Below, in pieces: positions 57,481-64,000 of a DNA stretch of 64,000 bases. Location: assembly GCF_000004195.4 (NCBI RefSeq), contig NC_030684.2:104857929-104921928 (forward strand), in the 5' to 3' direction. Origin of the DNA: Xenopus tropicalis (Eukaryota > Chordata > Amphibia > Anura > Pipidae). The notes under the pieces are model-generated. The model was not told the origin of the DNA. It was given only the letters and a program-made list of their open reading frames with translations, and searched no databases. The stretch's first letter is position 1. Every line of letters starts with the position of its first letter. A program made the translations under genes and the position numbers.

Positions 57481-57689
57481 TTTTATCTCTACCTTGTGGG
57501 TCTTGGTGTCCGAGTCTGACACTGGACCTGGCCAAATTTAGTGCCCTTAAATACATATGGGGATATGACTGGGAGCTGACCATTTACACCCAGCATAATA
57601 ATTCACAGTTTATACACTTATAGTAGTTGATTATTGATTTAATACATTGAAACTGAGGGCAATTATTACTGGTTTGTGTTGTCGCACCT

Positions 57690-57991
57690 CAGTGATCCCC
57701 AACCAGTGGCTCGGGGGCAACATGTTGCTCACTACCCCCTTTGATGTTGCTCTCAGTGGCCTTAAAGTATGTACCCATTTTTACATTTCTAGCTTGGAGG
57801 CAAGTTTTGGAAGCACAGAGACACAGTTTTACTCCAAGCAGAGTCTCCTGCAGGCCAGCAGTCCCACATGGGGCTACCAAACAGCCAATCACAGCCCTTA
57901 TTTTGCATCCCCAAAGAACTTTTTCATGCTTGTGTGGCTCTTTTTACACCTGAGTGTGGCTCGCAAGTAAAAAAAAGGTTGGGGATCCCTG
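57690..57991 (+). mobile_element. hAT-like MITE, copy 4 of 4
   Basis: Begins CAGTGATCCCCAACCAGTGG and ends GGTTGGGGATCCCTG, interior colinear with copy 1. An 8-bp target duplication is not obvious. Confidence 0.85.
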
Positions 57992-60900
57992 CCTTAACTG
58001 GTGGGCCATTCCTCCTCATCTTGACTCCAAATTTGGTGTCTAGATCATGTCTCATTTTATATTTTATCTCAAAGCCTTAATATTAGGAGCCACTTGTTTT
58101 TGGAATTTCAGAACTTGTTTATAAAATAAATATTACAAAATTATACTAAACACTTATGCTTGGTAACACATAGAATATATATATATAAATGTGTTTTATA
58201 TGTTGCTATTCTAAAAAGAGATCTATTTCAAGTTTTATTGTCATATACAAATAACAATAAAGCATCATTACCGTAATGAAATTTTTTTGACCCGTGTTCC
58301 TCCCAACTTTACATAGACAAAAAAAAAAAAATACAAATATTACATGTAATACTCTGGGTTTTTCTACACCCAGGTCTCCACTGTTTACTTGGTAAGAATT
58401 GACATTAATATCCCACTATAAGCCTTTGTGTAATTGTCTACATACTAATTTTGTATTGATTTTGTTACGTTTTTTATGGTTTTGCTTTGCTATTGAAGTC
58501 AAAGTTAATAGATTAGAGAATTTCACTTTAACTCAGTTTAAGATTGACTGATTCTTTAAAGACATGGCATGGGTGCAAATGACTGTGGTAACAAAGTCTT
58601 TAGGGAGATTATTATAGTAACATTTTATAGTATCATTGGCCCTCTATATTACCATGCACATATGTCAGCAGACGGACTGCTTTCCAGAAGTAAACAGGCA
58701 AGGCAGCCGTGACGTTTGCCAAAGAAAATATGAGACATAAATGTGGTCTTATAAAAATGAGATCTGAAATATCAGAACTGAATGAAAACATAAATTAAAG
58801 TTATGAGGAATAGTTTGCCAAATGTTGCACTTTAAAACCTGGCAGGGTACCAGAAGCTTTATTTAGGTTCCAAGCCCAGCAGATTCATGTAACTGCAAAT
58901 GTAAAAGCACATTTTCTCCTTCCTCGGGTAACTAATTCTGTTAAAGGATTAGAAATGAAGAGAGCGTTTGCTTTTTTTTCACTTGGATTCAGAATTATTT
59001 GTGACACCTGCAGTGCCTAAGAGTTTGTGTATATGCACGTTAATATAAAGCCAGCGTAATTACTCCCATCAAAGCAACTCGGTGCTCAAAGAATTTCTTT
59101 AGAAGTGTTTCAAATGTGCCTGCAGAAATTTTGAAAACGTGTTTAGGAAATGAGTGTCAGGATTAGAAAAAGTATGATGCCTATGTATCTGCCATGTTGT
59201 TTGGTTCTAATTTAACATCCCTGATTAGTTCTCTACAGTAGCTAGAGTCTGTATACGGATTACAGATCACAAGCACATAAACATTTTCTTAAAAAACAAG
59301 CCTTCAAGAAGACTCGAATAATATTTATGTAATGTTAATGCAAAGCCCAGAGACACGTGTGCATTAAGGTGATAGATAAAGATGCCTGGTTAACAAGACT
59401 GCAAAGTTATATGTAAACACTATGGGGCAGATTTATCAAAATGTGAGTTTATTAATACAGTACATAAAAAGTCCCCCACATTCTATTCATCCCTATGGGA
59501 TTTTTAGAAGCATATTTATCAAATGGTGAGTTCTAACTTTCACCCATTGATGAATACGATTCTACAAAATATCAAATATATATATATTCTCAAATATATG
59601 AGATGAATTGAGATAATATTTACTTGTGTTATTGGTTGCATTGGTCTAAAATTGCAGCATGTTGTAACTCTATCCATATTAGTTAATAATGTATGATTCC
59701 CTGGCTTAGAATTGCACTAGTAATGCTAGTTTGTGTAAAAGATAAAAGGGGGATTCACATACTCAAATGCAGTGAGCAAAGTGCAATTTTGGACACAATT
59801 GCCGTGATTTTTCCCACAATGCACAGTGTTTTTCTAGAATTTATGTGTCATTCTGGGTCAAATGTAGGTGTTTAATCAGACACAATTGCGTTGCGTCTGA
59901 CTCAACTGGGATGTGTCTGGTGCAACTGTGTCTGATTTGTCAAAATGCACGCAACTGCATGTTCCGTTTACTGTAAATTGGATGCATTTATGCCAAATAC
60001 TTTTGCAGTCTGCCTGGCATCAGTTCTGGTGTTTGCTCACATCAGTTCCTGTGTTTGGCATGCAAATGATCTAATTGGCAGTGTTTTAAGGGTTTTTTTT
60101 AGGTGCAACTGCGCTATACCGATTGACGCAGGAACAAAAAGGCAGGAAGGACCAATGCCAGGCCAAGCCAGCCAGGCACCCTACGCAACAGCTAGCACAC
60201 AAATGCATGCACATGGGGGGCGGGGTTGCTGGGCTGCTGGAGGGGGTGATGCAGTGGGGGAAAGGGCCTGGAACTGGGGGTTGGTGAAAGCAGAGCTACC
60301 TGCCTGGTGCCTCCCCACCGTTGCACCGTAGGCAGGTGCTTCGTCTGCCTACACCTAGTTCTGTCCCTGGGAAGGACTGATCAGCACTGAGTGCAAGTAT
60401 ATGAAAGTGCAGAGATTCTTTTGGACACAAGCACCTTTAATGAAAGTGGTTTTAGACACAACTGTGAGGAAAAGCACAAGTTTCCCACTGCTTTTGCAGA
60501 TATGTATGAGCCTTAAAGCCTCTTAGGAGAAATCATATATACCAGAGAAAACAGAGTATCAGTCAACATTTCTAAATGAGGCTGGTGCTGCTTTTTTATT
60601 AGACAACTGATTCACTCACCATGACAAGAAACATACTGTACAACCTTTTAGCCAATACATTGCTGGAAAATATGCATACAGACATACATACATTCATTGC
60701 TGGGACTGTAATTAAGGTCAGTTTGCCATGTACTGGAGACAACCCATACATAAAATTTGCACCCATTTCTTTTTATTTTAAAAGTGCATTTTTTCCAGAA
60801 GCATTTATTTCCAAAACCCCAGCATTGTTCAAAGCAGAAGTATGAAACAGTTAATCTACTTAGTAAACATACCAGTCAGCAGTGGAAAAGTTAAAGAGAG

Positions 60901-63900
60901 CCAGGCACACTGTACAGAGTAAATACATTATCAAGTTAATAGCCTGGTGTGGTTTAATATAACCCTATCCAATAACAGCGAAGCATCCAGACCTAGACAC
61001 AAGGTTTAGTCTTAGGTTTCCAGTTCAGTTTTCCAGCTGTTGGTTTCTCCTTCCCGTGCCAGGCCTCCATCCCCCCTGCTGGGAATCCCTCCTGTGAATG
61101 GTGTTCGAGACCTAATGTGTTTGTGCACACCCCAAGGGCAGCATTTTATGATCTGATAGAATGAGAGTTCAGCTGGGGCAGAATGTTACAAGAACCACAT
61201 AACCAGGTCAGGTCTTCTTTGCAAAACGTCACATGAAAAACTTGAGTAGCCCAATAGTTCTTAACCCCATCCAGGCCGACTAGCTGTGCTTGGCACACAC
61301 TAAATTCACTGTGTTTTTACCTGATGTGCTACAATTAAACAAATGTAACTAAATTAGGTATGAAATGTACTTGCGATCTTGGTGAGAAACTCCTGGCAAT
61401 AGATATTTTTGCTCAGTACAGCTACATGAGATAGCCTTGGCACGACTGAATAATGAAAATTATATTTTTGAAGGAATTCTATAACTAAAACTATTTACTT
61501 GTACCTGTGCCTAAAGATAGCTACCACATAAAGTATGCTTTTATAAAAATGCCATTGTCATTTGTTTGTGCTTGTATTAAGATACTGTATGTACTTACAG
61601 CAGCAATTTGGTCTTACTTTATGGTAAGGATTAAAGATACACATGTAAGGGGTCATCTGCAAGTGGAGTTGCGCTCCCACACTTTTCCTCGTAGTTAGTT
61701 GCACATAACACCTTTTCATTAAAAAAATTTGCTCCTTGCACTTCCATGTTGTTGCGCTTGTTGCTGCTAAGTCTTTTCTGTCTTCCGTCCCAAAACGAGA
61801 ACTTCAGCACCTGGTGACACTGACCGCAAAGGGAACCCTGCTGCTACCACCACCTCCTGACCAGGGTAGCTCCAGGGTTCCCTTTGCCCCAGCAGCAATA
61901 GGCACAGTGCACTTTTCTTAGCCTGCATAGGAAACGCAGTAGGAAATTGAACTTCCACACTTAAAGAATTGGACTTTTGTGATGAATTATGTGAAGTTGT
62001 GTTGATTTTGGTTCAAATGCAATTGCATCAAGTATGTCGCAGTTATGTTAGACACATCGCTTCCTTGTGCACACTGCATTGTGTGCAAAAAATCCATACC
62101 AGTTGCACATGAAAAAGAAAAGCCCTGGAGCTACAAGCGCAGGGCCTATATGACAAAGGACCTGAGTGACCAGCAGCCAGATTACACTGGTTTATGTATA
62201 GAGATTGGCAGAACTAGATGTAGCTGTGATTGGGTGAGAAGGGATGAATTAAGGCAGGAGAAAGCTGGTCCAGGGTACGGAGAAAGGGTAGGGGTATGAT
62301 GCAGGGGAAGAAGAAATTCACTTATCTCTTATGGAATTCTGACTTTAGAATTGTCTTTTTCCCTGAAAAACCTACTAGTTCCGCCCATATGTTCCACTTC
62401 CTGCTGCCTCCTTTCCCAGGCTGTGCAGGCTGGCGGCATTCAGCACACTGCACTGTAGGATAGGAACCAATCAGCAGCTAGGCTGATTTGATAGAGAACT
62501 AAAGCCTGCCTTTGCTTGTGTGACTACAGGGCTGTGATTGGCTACTCCCCTACTACTGTGCTTCTGGCAGGGACTGTAAGGACACGCCCACCACTCATTT
62601 GAAACATGGTGGGGCAAGGATCCTTGGATACACATGCTAATAAAGCTGTGGCTGACATTCACCCAGAAGCCAGTGTTCTGCCTCCTTTATTTACATATCC
62701 TGAACAATGCCAGGGGGGAGTTTGTGTTTGGCTGCCACTGATTCAGATATGAATCTGACTAAGATAAGAAAGCATAGCCAAAGCAGAGCAGATAAGTCTA
62801 AATACATAAAATCTATGATCATCAAATAAATCATGAAATAACCCAGAACACTGGAATATTGTGTAATATTGCAATGTACTTTTTTTAAGAAAGCTTGTCC
62901 CCTTTTATCACCCTGTTTGGCAGAGAAAGGGTTAGAATCAAAGCCTCCTGAGATGGAAATGCTATTCCTTTTCCTTCTATTTCTGCAGCTGCTTGTATTT
63001 AACAGATCGGCGTGTGATATAGGTGGTTCACTTAAGTGAAAAAATGTGGCAGAACAGAGTTTTTGTTGGCGTTTCATGAGAATGAATCAATGACAGCTTT
63101 TGCAGTTTTGCCCTGGTCCCATGTTCTTCACAGAAAGTAATATAGCCTGAGGCCTTATCCCATGCACAGAGAATTCCAGAAATATTGGGTATAATATAGC
63201 AGCGGGGAGAACATCTGTTATTAAGACCCAAACCATGTCTTGAAATGAAAAGTTTCTGGCATGAGTTCTTTTCCAAGAATCTGTTTATTTCTATGCAGTA
63301 AATAATGCCCAGCAGTACACTGGGGGATTCATTCTTTCTCGGCGGAAGGACAAAACCATTTTGTGTACCAGCTAATGGGCTACATCATAGTACATTACAG
63401 TGCAAAATGCAACAAAAGCTCCTTTCCAGATGTGCGATTTCAAGACCTGAATTCTAAGCATGGCTGATACAAATTCCCTAGTGTTGTATGCTTATACAGA
63501 CATAGGGGCCCAATTTTGTGGGGAAGGGGTTACCCATACAAGTAGCTCATTATCATAGAAAATGTGCTTTATACTTTCATTCATATGCATTTCCAATGCC
63601 CTGGGAAAAGGAATATGTCCATCCTGTGGTAACTGCAGCTACCATCACAATTTAGTTTTACATCACTATTAAAAAAATCCAACTCCATAGTTAGTAAGCT
63701 GTGAAGTGTATCCCATTATGCCTGCAGTCAATAACATCCCAACTTCAAGCATCATTTGGTCTGGAGAAAGATTCAGATCACCCACTGTGGCTCTTTAAAA
63801 AATAATCATTTGGTTGTTATTTTAGTGCATTGTTAGCATATATATCATTTTTATCCTGATAGGCAGTAAACAGTAAACATTGCCCTTTTACATCTTTTCC

Positions 63901-63911
63901 CTTGAGCCACC
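57992..63911. other. Gene-free right arm
   Basis: About 6 kb without a credible exon. I noted short AT runs (58178-58190), a MITE-like AGATTTATCAAA/ATTTATCAAATGG pair at 59440-59530, and a repeat with GCAACTGCATGT and GTGTCTGGTGCAACTG words at 59870-60480 and again loosely at 61640-62040. None could be classified. Confidence 0.4.
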
Positions 63912-64000
63912 ATTTTGTGATGGGCTCTGTGCTCCCTCAGAGATCAGCTGACAGGAAATAATGCAGCTCTAACTGTAACAGGAAGTAGTGTGAGAGTAAA
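63912..64000 (-). repeat. Dispersed repeat, partner of 8255-8346
   Basis: Inverse of the earlier copy: GTGATGGGCTCTGTGCTCCC at the left, ACAGGAAGTAGTGTGAG at the right. Continues past the window edge. Confidence 0.65.

Noticed and set aside
60000..60331. 128-codon + strand frame ending in a Gly/Ala-rich stretch
   Set aside because: The frame crosses repeat-like sequence, has no recognisable motif and no splice context; chance GC-rich stretch is the simpler reading.

Overview
The window looks like vertebrate nuclear DNA, most probably from a clawed frog (Xenopus or a close relative). The support is a split gene with ordinary GT-AG introns, a dense load of short inverted-repeat DNA elements, several with the TTAAAGG/CCTTTAA ends of the Xenopus T2 type, plus Tc1-like, hAT-like, Harbinger-like, Penelope-like and non-LTR remnants. 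The species call is inference, not proof.

Layout. Positions 669-34400 (+ strand) carry 18 consecutive internal exons of one spectrin gene. They splice in frame into about 1,013 residues, roughly nine and a half spectrin repeats. No actin-binding CH domain, PH domain, start codon or stop codon is in view, so both ends lie elsewhere. A large multi-repeat spectrin of the beta-V (SPTBN5) kind is the best guess. Its introns hold a 23-bp minisatellite (2.7-3.2 kb), a long TA repeat (8.4 kb), a recent but dead Tc1-like transposon (10.3-11.9 kb), a 6.1-kb composite element made of three internal duplications with facing G-rich and C-rich arrays (13.1-19.2 kb), two related elements carrying the same 34-bp minisatellite (20.3-21.1 and 25.7-26.0 kb) and a non-LTR retrotransposon fragment (23.4-23.8 kb).

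After the last recognisable spectrin exon (ends 34400) there is about 11 kb of repeat-rich DNA: a near-perfect Harbinger-type fold-back element at 35.7-36.0 kb, a TAA-flanked inverted repeat at 36.9 kb, a T2-type element at 39.0-39.5 kb and a 16-unit, 49-bp satellite at 41.1-41.9 kb. Next comes an uninterrupted 504-codon + strand reading frame (45590-47104) that I do not recognise. It is Ser/Pro/Cys-rich, probably disordered, and carries a heptad S[KR]LDxxL three times. The remaining 17 kb shows no convincing gene. It holds hAT-like MITEs, T2-type elements, two Penelope-like fragments and dispersed frog repeats.

The two gene units have no demonstrated link. The 504-codon frame either sits inside a very long spectrin intron (same strand), is a separate downstream gene, or has been brought next to the spectrin exons by a scaffold join. 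No tRNA, rRNA, CRISPR array or bacterial feature was found.
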